NCBI RefSeq assembly: GCF_022690685.1
Contig: NZ_JALCYY010000003.1
Span: 1 to 64,000 of the forward strand
From: Anaeromyxobacter terrae
GTDB taxonomy: Bacteria; Myxococcota; Myxococcia; Myxococcales; Anaeromyxobacteraceae
Length of the DNA: 64,000 bases
Direction: 5' to 3'
Part shown: positions 7,507 through 16,093 of the stretch, piece by piece
How positions within the stretch are numbered: the first letter of the stretch is position 1
Layout: each line of letters begins with the position of its first letter
Translations under genes and position numbers: made by a program
The notes under the pieces: generated by a model
Told to the model about the DNA's origin: nothing
Databases searched by the model: none
Seen by the model: only the letters and a program-made list of their open reading frames with translations

Positions 7507-10293
7507 ATGCTCCAGGAATGGGTGATCGTCGCCGCCTCCTTCGCTTACCTCGGCGTGCTGTTCGCGATCGCCTACTACGGCGACCGGAGAGCCGCGGCGG
7601 GCCGCTCGATCATCGCGAACCCCTACATCTACGCGCTGTCGCTCGCGGTGTACTGCACCACCTGGACGTTCTACGGCAGCGTGGGCCGCGCGGCGTCGAG
7701 CGGCGTCGGCTTCCTCCCCGTGTACCTCGGCCCGACGCTCATGGTGCCGCTGTGGTGGTACGTGATGCGGAAGATCCTCCGCATCAGCAAGGCGTACCGC
7801 ATCACGTCGATCGCGGACTTCGTCGCGTCGCGCTACGGCAAGAGCCAGGTGCTCGGCGGGCTCGTCACCGTCATCGCCGTGCTCGGCGTCATCCCGTACA
7901 TCTCGCTGCAGCTCAAGGCGATCTCCGGCAGCTTCACCATCCTGCGGCACTACCCGGAGGTCGTCATGCCGGGCAAGGCGCTCGCGCAGCCCTTCCTGCA
8001 GGACAGCGCCCTCTACATCGCGATGATGCTCGCCGCCTTCACGATCCTGTTCGGGACGCGCCACCTCGACGCGACCGAGCGGCACGAGGGGCTCGTGGCT
8101 GCGATCGCCTTCGAGTCGGTCGTGAAGCTGCTCGCGTTCCTGGTCGTCGGCGCGTTCGTGACCTTCGGCGTGTACCGCGGCTTCGGCGACGTCTTCCGTC
8201 TGGCCGAGCGCACGCCGGACCTGCGCGCGCTCCTCACCGTGCCGAGCACGAGCGGCAGCTACGTCACCTGGGCGTTCCTCACGCTCCTGTCGATGCTCTC
8301 GATCATGTTCCTGCCGCGGCAGTTCCAGATCACCGTCGTGGAGAACGTGGACGAGGACCACCTCGGCAAGGCGATCTGGCTCTTCCCGCTGTACCTCCTG
8401 CTCATCAACGTCTTCGTCCTGCCGGTCGCCATCGGCGGGCTCTCCCTCCTCGCGGGCGCCGGCGTGGACGCGGACACCTTCGTGCTCACCCTCCCGATCG
8501 CCCAGCAGAAGGAGGCGCTGACGCTGTTCGCGTTCATCGGCGGCCTCTCCGCGGGCACGGGGATGGTGATCGTGGAGACGATCGCCCTCTCCACGATGGT
8601 GTGCAACGACCTCGTCATGCCGGTGCTGCTGCGGATGAAGTCCCTGCGACTCAACGCGTGGCCCGACGTCTCCGGGCTCCTGCTCTCGATCCGCAGGCTG
8701 GCGATCGGCGCGATCCTGCTCCTCGGCTACGCCTACTTCCGGATCGCGGGCGACGCGTACGCGCTCGTCGCGATCGGCCTCATCTCCTTTGCGGCGGTCG
8801 CCCAGTTCGCGCCGGCGATCCTCGGCGGCATCTACTGGCGCGGCGGCACGCGCTCCGGCGCGATCGCGGGGCTCTCAGCCGGGTTCGTGGTCTGGGGCTA
8901 CACCCTGCTCCTCCCCTCCTTCGCGAAGTCGGGCTGGCTTCCTTCGCGCTTCCTCACCGACGGGCTCTTCGGCCTCGCCCTGCTCCGGCCCCAGGAGCTG
9001 TTCGGCCTCACGGGCATGGACGAGATCCCGCACTCGCTGTTCTGGAGCATGCTCGCGAACATCGGCCTCTACGTGGGCGTGTCGGTCGCGAGCCGGCCCG
9101 GCGTCGCCGAGACGAGCCAGGCGGCCCTGTTCGTCGACGTCTTCGAGCGCACGCACGCCTTCGACCGCTCGCGCTTCTGGCGCGGCAGCGCCTCCGTGCA
9201 GGACCTGCTGCCGCTCACCGGGCGGTTCCTGGGGCCGGAGCGAGCGCGCGAGGCTTTCCTCGCGTACGCCCGGCGGCGCGGGTGCTCCTCGCTCGACACC
9301 CTCCCCGCCGACGCGGACCTCGTCCACTTCGCCGAGACGCAGCTCGCCGGCGCGATCGGCGGCGCCTCGGCGCGCGTCCTCGTCGCCTCCGTCGTGCAGG
9401 AGGAGCCGGTCGGGATCGACGAGGTCATGGACATCCTCGACGAGGCGTCGCAGGTGCGCGCCTACAGCCGCGAGCTGGAGCAGAAGTCGCGCGAGCTCGA
9501 GACCGCGACCGCCGAGCTGCGCGCGGCGAACGCGCAGCTCCAGGAGCTCGACCGCATGAAGGACGAGTTCATGTCCAGCGTCACCCACGAGCTGCGGACG
9601 CCGCTCACCTCCATCCGCGCCTTCTCCGAGATCCTCAGGGAGGACCCGAGGACGAACCTCGCCGATCGCGCGAGGTTCCTCGCCATCATCGTCAAGGAGA
9701 CCGAGCGGCTCACCCGCCTGATCAACCAGCTGCTCGACATGGCGAAGATCGAGTCGGGCAGCGCGGAGTGGCACACCTCCGAGCTCGACGTCCAGGAGGC
9801 CATCCAGGACTCGGTGGACGCGACGAGCCAGCTGTTCCGCGACAGCGGCGTGGAGCTCACGGTGTCGCTCGAGGCGGCGCCGCGCGTCCGCGCCGACCGC
9901 GACCGCCTCGTGCAGGTGATCATGAACCTCCTGTCCAACGCGGTGAAGTTCTGTCCGCGCGGCGGACGCGTGGAGGTCCGGCTCGCGCCGGCGCCGGACG
10001 GCGTGAGGGTGGACGTGCAGGACAGCGGCCCCGGGATCAGCCCGGCCGATCACGAGATCATCTTCGAGAAGTTCCGGCAGGTGAGCGACACGCTCACCGG
10101 CAAGCCCCGGGGGACCGGCCTCGGGCTGCCGATCAGCCGCCGGATCGTCGAGCACTTCGGGGGACGGCTCTGGGTCGAGAGCGAGCCCGGGCACGGCGCG
10201 ACGTTCTCGTTCGTGCTGCCGCTCGACGCGGGCGCTCGCGCCGCCGGCGAGTCCCCGGCGCACGCGGTGGCGCGGAAGGGGGTCGGGCGATGA
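7507..10293 (+). CDS. Na+/solute symporter-histidine kinase fusion (CbrA-like)
   Basis: A 928-residue membrane sensor kinase. Residues 1 to about 510 form a sodium:solute symporter (SSSF) unit with about 13 transmembrane helices, including LSAGTGMVIVETIALSTMVCNDLVMP. A cytoplasmic linker and a coiled coil (about 645-690) lead to a HisKA domain with HELRTPLTS (phosphoacceptor His694) and a HATPase domain with NLLSNAVKF, DSGPGIS and GTGLGL boxes. The architecture is that of CbrA-type kinases, which couple nutrient transport to signalling. Its stop overlaps the response-regulator start (ATGA at 10290-10293), so the two should be cognate partners. The transported ligand is unknown. Confidence 0.93.
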   Translation: MLQEWVIVAASFAYLGVLFAIAYYGDRRAAAGRSIIANPYIYALSLAVYCTTWTFYGSVGRAASSGVGFLPVYLGPTLMVPLWWYVMRKILRISKAYRITSIADFVASRYGKSQVLGGLVTVIAVLGVIPYISLQLKAISGSFTILRHYPEVVMPGKALAQPFLQDSALYIAMMLAAFTILFGTRHLDATERHEGLVAAIAFESVVKLLAFLVVGAFVTFGVYRGFGDVFRLAERTPDLRALLTVPSTSGSYVTWAFLTLLSMLSIMFLPRQFQITVVENVDEDHLGKAIWLFPLYLLLINVFVLPVAIGGLSLLAGAGVDADTFVLTLPIAQQKEALTLFAFIGGLSAGTGMVIVETIALSTMVCNDLVMPVLLRMKSLRLNAWPDVSGLLLSIRRLAIGAILLLGYAYFRIAGDAYALVAIGLISFAAVAQFAPAILGGIYWRGGTRSGAIAGLSAGFVVWGYTLLLPSFAKSGWLPSRFLTDGLFGLALLRPQELFGLTGMDEIPHSLFWSMLANIGLYVGVSVASRPGVAETSQAALFVDVFERTHAFDRSRFWRGSASVQDLLPLTGRFLGPERAREAFLAYARRRGCSSLDTLPADADLVHFAETQLAGAIGGASARVLVASVVQEEPVGIDEVMDILDEASQVRAYSRELEQKSRELETATAELRAANAQLQELDRMKDEFMSSVTHELRTPLTSIRAFSEILREDPRTNLADRARFLAIIVKETERLTRLINQLLDMAKIESGSAEWHTSELDVQEAIQDSVDATSQLFRDSGVELTVSLEAAPRVRADRDRLVQVIMNLLSNAVKFCPRGGRVEVRLAPAPDGVRVDVQDSGPGISPADHEIIFEKFRQVSDTLTGKPRGTGLGLPISRRIVEHFGGRLWVESEPGHGATFSFVLPLDAGARAAGESPAHAVARKGVGR

Positions 10294-10661
10294 GCAAGCG
10301 GGTGCTGATCGTGGACGACGAGCCGAGCATCGTCCTCTCGCTCGAGTACCTCCTGAAGCGAGAGGGCTACGAGACGGCGGTCGCTCCGGACGGCGAGGCG
10401 GCGCTGGAGGCGATGGCCGCGGCGCCCGACCTGGTGGTGCTCGACGTGATGCTGCCCAAGCTGAACGGGTTCGAGGTGTGCGAGCGCATCCGCGCCGACG
10501 CGAGGTGGCGGGGGACGAAGATCCTCATGCTCACCGCGAGGGGCCGCGACACGGAGGTCGCCCGGGGACTGCGGGCCGGCGCCGACGCGTACGTCACGAA
10601 GCCGTTCTCGACGAAGGATCTCATGGCGAAGATGAACGAGCTTCTCGGCGCCCGTCGCTGA
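10290..10661 (+). CDS. Single-domain response regulator
   Basis: A 123-residue receiver-only protein. The acidic pocket DDE (9-11), phosphoacceptor Asp52 (VVLDVMLP), the switch MLTA and Lys in YVTKPFS are all intact. No output domain follows, so it must act by binding a partner or relaying phosphate. Translational coupling with the upstream kinase implies that it is the direct phosphate acceptor. Confidence 0.93.
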   Translation: MSKRVLIVDDEPSIVLSLEYLLKREGYETAVAPDGEAALEAMAAAPDLVVLDVMLPKLNGFEVCERIRADARWRGTKILMLTARGRDTEVARGLRAGADAYVTKPFSTKDLMAKMNELLGARR

Positions 10662-10690
10662 GCCACGCTCGGGAGCGACCGGGGGCAGCC

Positions 10691-12136
10691 GTGGGGACCC
10701 AGGGGCGACGCGCGACGCTGTCCATGTTCAGCCCGCTGTCGGCGATCATCCGCCGCCCCGCGGTGACGGTGCCGCTCGACGCGACCGTCCGCGAGGCGCT
10801 CGAGCGGATGGAGCGGGCGCGCATCGACTCCATCGTCGTGACGGACCGCGCAGGCGACCTCCCGCTCGGCATCTTCACCCTCCAGGACCTCCTCCGGCGG
10901 GTCACGCTGCCCGGCGGCGACCTCCTCCAGCCGATCGCGGCGGCGATGACGGGCGGCCTCGTCACGCTCCGGCCTCAGGCGACCGCGCACCAGGCGGCGC
11001 TCGTCATGGCCCGGAACGGCATGAGCCACGTCGTCGTGGTGGACGGAGAGGGCCGGCTGGCCGGCGTCGTGTCCCAGGACGATCTGTTCGGGCTCCAGCG
11101 GGTCGGCCTCGGCGAGGTGAGCGGCGAGATCGCGGCGGCGAAGGACCTCGCCGCGCTCCGGAGCGCGGCGGCGGACATCCGGCACCTGGCGAGCGGCCTC
11201 GTCGCGCAGGGCGTCGGCGCGGAGCTCCTCACCCACTTCACCTCCACCCTCACGGATCTGCTCACCATCCGGGTCATCGACCTGACGATCGACGAGCACG
11301 ACCTCCCGCCGGTCCCGTTCTGCTGGATCGCCCTCGGCTCGGAGGGACGCCTCGAGCAGACCTTCGCGACCGACCAGGACAACGGCCTCATCTTCGAGGC
11401 CGACGAGACGGACGCCGCGGAGGTCCGCGCGGCGCTGCTGCCGTTCGCGCGGGCGGTGAACGAGAAGCTCGACGCGTGCGGCTTCACGCTCTGCAAGGGC
11501 GGCGTCATGGCGGGGAACCCGCAGTGGTGCCTCACGCTCGCCGAGTGGCAGCGGGCCTTCGGGCGGTGGCTCTACGAGCCGCAGGCGCAGGCGCTGCTGA
11601 ACGCCTCCATCTTCTTCGACCTGAGGCCCATCCACGGCGCCGACCGCCTCGCCGAGCAGCTGCGGGAGTGGCTCCTCGCCGCGACGTCGGAGCGACCCCT
11701 GTTCCTGCGCGTCATGGCCGAGAACGCGCTCACGTGCCAGCCGCCGCTCGGGACGATCCGCGACTTCGTCTTCGACCACCGGGCGAAGGAGTTCCCCCAC
11801 ACGCTCGACCTCAAGACCTACGGCTCGCGTCCCTTCGTGGATGCCGCCCGGATCCTCGCCCTCGGGAACCGCGTGCCACACACGAGCACCGCCGAGCGCC
11901 TCCGGGCCGCCGCGGACGCCGGGCGACTCGGCCCCGGCAGCGTCACGGCCCTGATCGACGGGTTTTACTTCATCCACCTCCTGCGCCTGCGGAACCAGGC
12001 GACCCACGCGACGGGCGAGGGCGCGAACCGGGTCGATCCCAGGGACCTCAACGATCTCGAGCGCCACGTCCTCAAGGAGGCGTTCCGGCAGGCGCGCAAG
12101 CTGCAGAGCCTCCTCGCCCTCGAGTACCAGCTCTGA
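10691..12136 (+). CDS. CBS-pair DUF294 nucleotidyltransferase-like protein
   Basis: A 481-residue protein with two CBS domains (about 18-135), then the DUF294 putative nucleotidyltransferase with GSEGRLEQTFATDQDN at 217-232 (the GS and DxD-type motif of the polymerase-beta fold), and a C-terminal helical substrate-binding domain. The GTG at 10691 has GGGGG at good spacing; ATG at 10724 has no ribosome-binding site and is the alternative. Family members lie next to acetate/solute symporters and are thought to modify a signalling protein; here it directly follows the symporter-kinase and regulator, so it probably belongs to the same module. The modified target is unknown. Confidence 0.85.
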   Translation: MGTQGRRATLSMFSPLSAIIRRPAVTVPLDATVREALERMERARIDSIVVTDRAGDLPLGIFTLQDLLRRVTLPGGDLLQPIAAAMTGGLVTLRPQATAHQAALVMARNGMSHVVVVDGEGRLAGVVSQDDLFGLQRVGLGEVSGEIAAAKDLAALRSAAADIRHLASGLVAQGVGAELLTHFTSTLTDLLTIRVIDLTIDEHDLPPVPFCWIALGSEGRLEQTFATDQDNGLIFEADETDAAEVRAALLPFARAVNEKLDACGFTLCKGGVMAGNPQWCLTLAEWQRAFGRWLYEPQAQALLNASIFFDLRPIHGADRLAEQLREWLLAATSERPLFLRVMAENALTCQPPLGTIRDFVFDHRAKEFPHTLDLKTYGSRPFVDAARILALGNRVPHTSTAERLRAAADAGRLGPGSVTALIDGFYFIHLLRLRNQATHATGEGANRVDPRDLNDLERHVLKEAFRQARKLQSLLALEYQL

Positions 12137-12162
12137 CGCCGGAGGCTCGTGAGCGGCGTTCG

Positions 12163-12555
12163 TCACCCTCCGTGATGCACGGCCTCCACGCGATTGCCGT
12201 CGGGATCGCTCAGGAACGCCGCGTAGTACGAGGGGTGGTAGCTCGAGCGGACGCCCGGGGCGCCTCCGTCTTCGCCGCCCGCCGCGAGGCCCGCTGCGTG
12301 GAAGCGGTCGACCCCTTCCCGCGAGGAAGCCTTGAAGCACCAGTGCCTCCGCCGGTCCGCCGTCGCCTCGGTCGAGGCGTACACGGCGAGGTACGTCGCG
12401 AGCGGGTCGTCCGCCCTCGCCCGCGCCCCGTAGCCGAGGGCGTCCTGGCGGTCGTAGACCTTCACGGCGCCGAGCGCGCCCATGATCGCGTCGTAGAAGA
12501 CCCTCGCGCGCCCGAGGTCCGTGACCGAGATGCTGACGTGGTCGAGCAGGAACAT
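12163..12555 (-). CDS. VOC-family (glyoxalase-like) protein
   Basis: A 130-residue vicinal-oxygen-chelate protein: LDHVSISVTDLGRARVFYDAIM opens the first beta-alpha-beta-beta-beta module, and SSYHPSYYAAFLSDPDGNRVEAVHH closes the second. The His and Glu at the usual metal positions are present. Members include glyoxalases, dioxygenases and resistance proteins; the substrate cannot be inferred. It converges on the preceding nucleotidyltransferase gene and is a paralog of the protein at 55593. Confidence 0.83.
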   Translation of the reverse strand: MFLLDHVSISVTDLGRARVFYDAIMGALGAVKVYDRQDALGYGARARADDPLATYLAVYASTEATADRRRHWCFKASSREGVDRFHAAGLAAGGEDGGAPGVRSSYHPSYYAAFLSDPDGNRVEAVHHGG

Positions 12556-12622
12556 GGGGCCGACGCTCGCACGGAGGGTGCCGTCGCTGCAACGGTCGCC
12601 CTCGCGCGAGTATCCTCGTCCC

Positions 12623-13261
12623 ATGGGCTCGAAGCTCACCCCCAAGATCATCCTCGAGGGCACGCGGCTCACGCTGAAGACCGACATCGCCTTCGCGTTG
12701 AACGAGCACCCGCGCATCGTCGGGCCGCGGCGCTATCGCTACCACTCGCCGATCGTCTCGGCCGAGTGGTGCGCCTTCACCGACGTGCCGTGGGGACGCG
12801 GGCCGGTGAACTACGCGCCGGAGGAGGAGGGCCAGGCGATGGAGACGTTCGCGACCTGGGCGCGGCTGTTCGAGCTGAACCGCTACTACTCCTGGATCGT
12901 GGATCGCTTTCACCTGTCCGCCCGCGCGTTCCAGATCCAGGCGGGCCGGCGCGATCCGGACTTCTCCTGGCTCGACCCGCGGCTGCGCCCGCTCGGCTTC
13001 CGGCACGTGCTGTGCGTCCGCCGCCCGGAGACCTTCGCAGCCGCCCGCGCCGCGCGGCTCGCGGTCTCCGGCAAGCCCAGCCAGTACGACGACCTCTCCG
13101 CGTTCGTGCGCGAGCAGGAGCTCTTCCGGCGGCTCGTGCGCGAGTCGACCCTGCCCTTCCTCGAGCTCGACGTGTCGGACGGCGACGTCGCCGCGGCGGC
13201 GGACCGGATCGCCCGCTGGCTCGAGGAGACCGGGGGCCTCTCGGCGCCGTGGGGCGTCTGA
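12623..13261 (+). CDS. Nucleoside/nucleotide-kinase-like P-loop protein with degenerate Walker A
   Basis: A 212-residue protein starting at ATG 12623. IILEGTRLTLKTDIAFAL aligns with the glycine-rich loop of thymidylate/deoxynucleoside kinases (EGxxGxGKST), but the second glycine is Leu, so the loop is not a standard Walker A. Later parts (YYSWIVDRFHLSARAFQ, with a DRFH similar to the DRS/DRY motif of these kinases) support the fold. It may bind a nucleotide differently or have lost catalysis. It ends in a shared bidirectional terminator with tRNA-Val. Confidence 0.6.
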   Translation: MGSKLTPKIILEGTRLTLKTDIAFALNEHPRIVGPRRYRYHSPIVSAEWCAFTDVPWGRGPVNYAPEEEGQAMETFATWARLFELNRYYSWIVDRFHLSARAFQIQAGRRDPDFSWLDPRLRPLGFRHVLCVRRPETFAAARAARLAVSGKPSQYDDLSAFVREQELFRRLVRESTLPFLELDVSDGDVAAAADRIARWLEETGGLSAPWGV

Positions 13262-13282
13262 GGCGGGGCTCTCCGGAAAAGC

Positions 13283-13320
13283 AAAAGGGGCTGGCGTCTC
13301 CGCCAACCCCTCGTTCTTCT
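13283..13320. terminator. Bidirectional intrinsic terminator
   Basis: Stem AGGGG-TGGCG pairs with CGCCA-CCCCT around TCTC, with one unpaired base on each side. On the plus strand it is followed by CGTTCTTCTT, and on the minus strand by TTTGCTTTT, so it serves both the convergent kinase-like gene and tRNA-Val. Confidence 0.85.
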
Positions 13321-13322
13321 TG

Positions 13323-13394
13323 TGGGCGCTGCAGGTTTCGAACCTGCGACCCCAGCCGTGTGAAGGCTGTGCTCTACCGCTGAGCTAAGCGCCC
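13323..13394 (-). tRNA. tRNA-Val (anticodon CAC)
   Basis: A complete cloverleaf on the minus strand: acceptor GGGCGCT/AGCGCCC with A73, D-stem GCTC/GAGC, anticodon stem CAGCC/GGCTG around TTCACAC (CAC, reading GUG valine codons), and T-stem GCAGG/CCTGC with loop TTCGAAA. CCA is not encoded. A strong promoter lies upstream and an intrinsic terminator downstream, so it is an autonomous unit. Confidence 0.97.
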
Positions 13395-13413
13395 AGGTGC
13401 AACGAGGCGGCGG

Positions 13414-13442
13414 AGTATGCCGTCGGTCCCGGGTCGTGTCAA
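13414..13442 (-). promoter_or_regulatory. Sigma-70 promoter of tRNA-Val
   Basis: On the minus strand a perfect TTGACA (13437-13442) is separated by 17 bases from CATACT (13414-13419). Transcription would start a few bases before the mature tRNA end at 13394. Confidence 0.8.
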
Positions 13443-13447
13443 CGAGC

Positions 13448-13765
13448 TCAATGCGTCGTGGGGCCGTCCGGTCCGTCGCCCGGCCGACCCGCCTCGTCGA
13501 GCCGATGGGAGAGCTCGCGGGCCTTGCGCTTGATGCGGGCGAGCTGCTTCGCGAGGTCCTGGTAGTCCTGCCGGCCGGGGACGCCGGCGGCCTTCATGAA
13601 GCGGGTCTGCGCCTCCTCGAGCTTCTTGCGGCCGCGCTGCGCGGCGCCCACGGCCCGAGCCACGGCGTCCTGGCCGCGCGGGTCCTTGAGGACCGCCTCC
13701 GCCGCCTGGGTGACGAGCCGGGTCCCCGTCTCGAGGAGTCGCTCCGCGAAGCCCTTCCGCGCCAT
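13448..13765 (-). CDS. Helical, Lys/Arg-rich protein, phasin-like (uncertain)
   Basis: A 105-residue, strongly amphipathic helical protein (residues about 1-90) rich in Lys, Arg, Ala and Gln, with a flexible Gly/Pro/Asp tail. Length and composition resemble small phasin/PHA-granule-associated or histone-like helical proteins, but no signature motif is present, so the function remains unknown. ATG 13765 has AGGAGG at a good distance, directly after palindromic repeat A, which therefore forms the 5' leader. Confidence 0.6.
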   Translation of the reverse strand: MARKGFAERLLETGTRLVTQAAEAVLKDPRGQDAVARAVGAAQRGRKKLEEAQTRFMKAAGVPGRQDYQDLAKQLARIKRKARELSHRLDEAGRPGDGPDGPTTH

Positions 13766-13780
13766 CAGTCTCGCCTCCTA

Positions 13781-13836
13781 AACGACAGTTCGCGATGCGA
13801 GATCACCTTCGGTGTCGCGCATCGCGCTGTCGTTTA
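13781..13836. repeat. Palindromic repeat A, intact copy
   Basis: A 56-base near-perfect palindrome: outer arms AAACGACAG/CTGTCGTTT, middle arms CGCGATGCG/CGCATCGCG and inner CACC/GGTG around TTC. It lies immediately before the ribosome-binding site of the helical protein gene on the minus strand. The 5' half recurs at 3019-3053, so this is a dispersed REP-like element rather than a private terminator. Confidence 0.8.
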
Positions 13837-13845
13837 GCCATGTTC

Positions 13846-14033
13846 TGACGGGGGCTGCGCCCCCGCCCCCCCCCGCCGCCCGGCGCGGGGGCCCCCCCCC
13901 CCCCCCCCGGGGGCCCCCCCCCCCCCCCGCCCGCCGGGCCCCGTGCGCCACCGCGGGCGGCTTCGCCGCTATCGCGGTGTCGCCCCGGCGGGCTCGCTTC
14001 GCTCGTTGTCTGTTTCCGAATCATGCTCGATCG
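13846..14033. repeat. GC-rich multi-hairpin repeat B with poly-C tracts, copy 1
   Basis: Contains GGGGGCTGCGCCCCC, then C-runs of 17 (13892-13908) and 15 (13914-13928) bases, then CCGTGCGCCACCGCGGGCGG, a GGCTTCGCC hairpin, GCGGGCTCGCTTCGCTCG and CCGAATCATG. The same ordered blocks occur at 38871-39016. Both copies lie between two minus-strand genes. The long C-runs may be copy-number unstable or imperfectly assembled. No protein-coding frame is supported. Confidence 0.75.
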
Positions 14034-14034
14034 T

Positions 14035-14445
14035 TTAGGGGAACTCGGTCACGACGGCGGCGAGCGCCGCGTCGACCACGTAACGGAACCCGCTCCGGCG
14101 CACCAGCGCCTCGAGATCACCTTCGACCCGCACACGTCCGGAGATCGCGGCCTTCACGGGGTCCACCCCGTTGAAGAGCCCCTTCCATGTGCCGTAGGGC
14201 GCGCGCACGACGTAGGCGGGCTCGAGCTCGAGGATGTCGTCGGGATCGTCGAGGAGACGCCACTCGACGACCTGCCCGCGCGCGGCGCGCGCGTACGCGG
14301 CGACGTCCGCCGGCCAGATCGGCCGCTCCCGCTCGACCACGAACGCGGCGTCGGCGCCGAGCCCGGCGAGCGCCCTCGCGAGGTCCGGCTGCCGGTTGAG
14401 CGCGGCGGCCACGGCGTCGATCCACTCGCGTGATCCGAAGCGCAT
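14035..14445 (-). CDS. SCP2 sterol-carrier-domain-like protein
   Basis: A 136-residue protein with the SCP2-like layout: an N-terminal helix (EWIDAVAAALN), a five-stranded sheet (AAFVVERERPIWP, QVVEWRLLDDPDDI, YVVRAPYGTWKGLFNG) and ISGRVRVEGDLEALVRRSGF, the typical dynamic-helix and KGD-like segment. The family binds lipids or acyl-CoAs in a hydrophobic tunnel. It begins two bases after the Hsp70 gene stop (ATG 14445), so the two are an operon. The upstream ATG at 14466 would overlap the Hsp70 gene and is less likely. Confidence 0.7.
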   Translation of the reverse strand: MRFGSREWIDAVAAALNRQPDLARALAGLGADAAFVVERERPIWPADVAAYARAARGQVVEWRLLDDPDDILELEPAYVVRAPYGTWKGLFNGVDPVKAAISGRVRVEGDLEALVRRSGFRYVVDAALAAVVTEFP

Positions 14446-14447
14446 CG

Positions 14448-16070
14448 CTAGCCCCGCTTCAGCCACCCGAAGATGCCGCCGCGCCGCTCACCCTCGCCGC
14501 CGGCCGCGGCCCGAACGCCCTCCCCCGCCGCCGTGCGCCCGCGCGGGTCCTCGGCGAGCGCGCGACGGATCGCCTCGGGCGTGTCGCGCGTCGCGAGCTC
14601 GAGCTCGGTCATGCCCTTCACCGGATCGTCGAAGCTCACCTTGAGCAGGCACTCCTCGTCCAGCCTGAAGTCGATGCGGCGGCCGGTCGCCGCGGCGGGC
14701 AGCCGGATCGAGCCGAGGAACTCGTCGTCGACGACGTGGTCGGAGTCGCCCTGGTAGATGTCGATCTCGATGGGCTTGCCCGGCTCGCGGGGCGGCGGGA
14801 GGCGGAAGCTCTTCGTGGCGGGGATGGTCGTGTTCTTCTCGAGCACCCGCCGGAACAGGTTCTGCGGCGTGGCGATGCCGATCGGCATCGACAGCACGTC
14901 CACGAGCGTCACCGAGTCGATCTGGTCGAGCGAGTCGCCGAGGATCGCCGCGCCGAGCGCGACGCACTCGTCGGGGTGGACGCCCTTGCGCGGCGGCTTG
15001 CCGAAGTGCTGCTGGATCTTCTGCTGGACGAGGGGCATCCGGCTCTGCCCGCCGACGAGGATGATCTCGTCGATGTCCTGCGGACGGATCCGCTTCTCGG
15101 CGAGCACCTGGTCGCACAGGTCGAACGTGCGATCGACGAGGTCCAGGGTGAGCTCGTCGAGCTGCTGCCGGGAGAGCGGCACGCGGACGTCGAGCGGGCG
15201 GCCCTTCTTCTCCTCGATGTACGGCAGGTCGATCGTGACGTTCGGGATGAGCGACAGGTCGATCTTCGCCGCCTCGGCGCCCTTCTTCACCCGCTGCATC
15301 GCGATGGGCGAGCCAGCGAGATCGATCTTGTGCTGCCGCCAGAAGTCCTCGAGGACGTAGTCGATGATCCGGTTGTCGAAGTCGACGCCGCCGAGGAACG
15401 TGTCGCCGCCGGTCGCGAGCACCTCGAAGACGTTGCCCTGGAGCTGGAGCACCGAGACGTCGAACGTGCCGCCGCCGAGGTCGTAAACCAGGATCTTCTG
15501 GTCGAGCGCGCGGCCGAACCCGTAGGCGAGCGCCGCCGCGGTCGGCTCGTTCACGATCCGCCTCACCTCGAACCCGGCGAGCCGTCCCGCCTCGCGCACC
15601 GCCTGGCGCTGGGCGTCGGAGTAGTAGGCCGGCACCGAGATGACCGCCTCGTCGATGTCCTTCTGAAGGAACTGGCCGGCGATCTTCTTGACGTGCGCGA
15701 GCACCATCGCGGAGATCTCGGGGAGCGTGAGGATCTTGCCCCCGAGCGTCACCGCCGCGTCGCCGCTCGGCCCCTCGACGATGTCGTACGAGTAGTAGTT
15801 GCGCAGCTCCTGGACGACCTTCGAGCTCCACTTGCGCCCGATGAGCCGCTTCGCGCCGTAGATCGTGTTCTTCGGGTTCGTGACGAGCTGGTCCTTCGCC
15901 ACGGCACCCACGAGGAAGTCGGCCTTGTCCGAGAGCGCCACCACCGTCGGCAGGATGAGGCTGCCGCGATCGGTCGGGACGACCTTGGGGATGCGGTTGC
16001 GGACGTGCGCGACGCAGGCGTTGGTCGTGCCGAGATCGATGCCGAGGACGGGCTTCTCGCGGGCGGCCAT
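14448..16070 (-). CDS. Hsp70 family chaperone (short DnaK-like)
   Basis: A 540-residue Hsp70 paralog. The ATPase domain is complete: IDLGTTN (10-16), [22 protein letters not shown] and GGQSRMP. A beta substrate-binding domain follows, but the C-terminal lid is cut short, giving a protein about 90 residues shorter than DnaK and ending in a Gly/Glu/Arg-rich tail (FGWLKRG). No DnaJ or GrpE gene is adjacent. A specialised client is likely; the neighbouring SCP2-like gene is its only obvious partner. It is not called dnaK because of the length. Confidence 0.9.
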   Translation of the reverse strand: MAAREKPVLGIDLGTTNACVAHVRNRIPKVVPTDRGSLILPTVVALSDKADFLVGAVAKDQLVTNPKNTIYGAKRLIGRKWSSKVVQELRNYYSYDIVEGPSGDAAVTLGGKILTLPEISAMVLAHVKKIAGQFLQKDIDEAVISVPAYYSDAQRQAVREAGRLAGFEVRRIVNEPTAAALAYGFGRALDQKILVYDLGGGTFDVSVLQLQGNVFEVLATGGDTFLGGVDFDNRIIDYVLEDFWRQHKIDLAGSPIAMQRVKKGAEAAKIDLSLIPNVTIDLPYIEEKKGRPLDVRVPLSRQQLDELTLDLVDRTFDLCDQVLAEKRIRPQDIDEIILVGGQSRMPLVQQKIQQHFGKPPRKGVHPDECVALGAAILGDSLDQIDSVTLVDVLSMPIGIATPQNLFRRVLEKNTTIPATKSFRLPPPREPGKPIEIDIYQGDSDHVVDDEFLGSIRLPAAATGRRIDFRLDEECLLKVSFDDPVKGMTELELATRDTPEAIRRALAEDPRGRTAAGEGVRAAAGGEGERRGGIFGWLKRG

Positions 16071-16093
16071 GTGCCCGGATCCTTAGCACGAAT

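Noticed and set aside
10367-13306. A 979-codon open frame on the minus strand opposite the regulator and nucleotidyltransferase genes
   Set aside because: It is antisense to genes with clear domains, has no family motif and is the usual by-product of very high GC content. The same holds for other long antisense frames, such as those opposite the symporter-kinase and ftsH genes.
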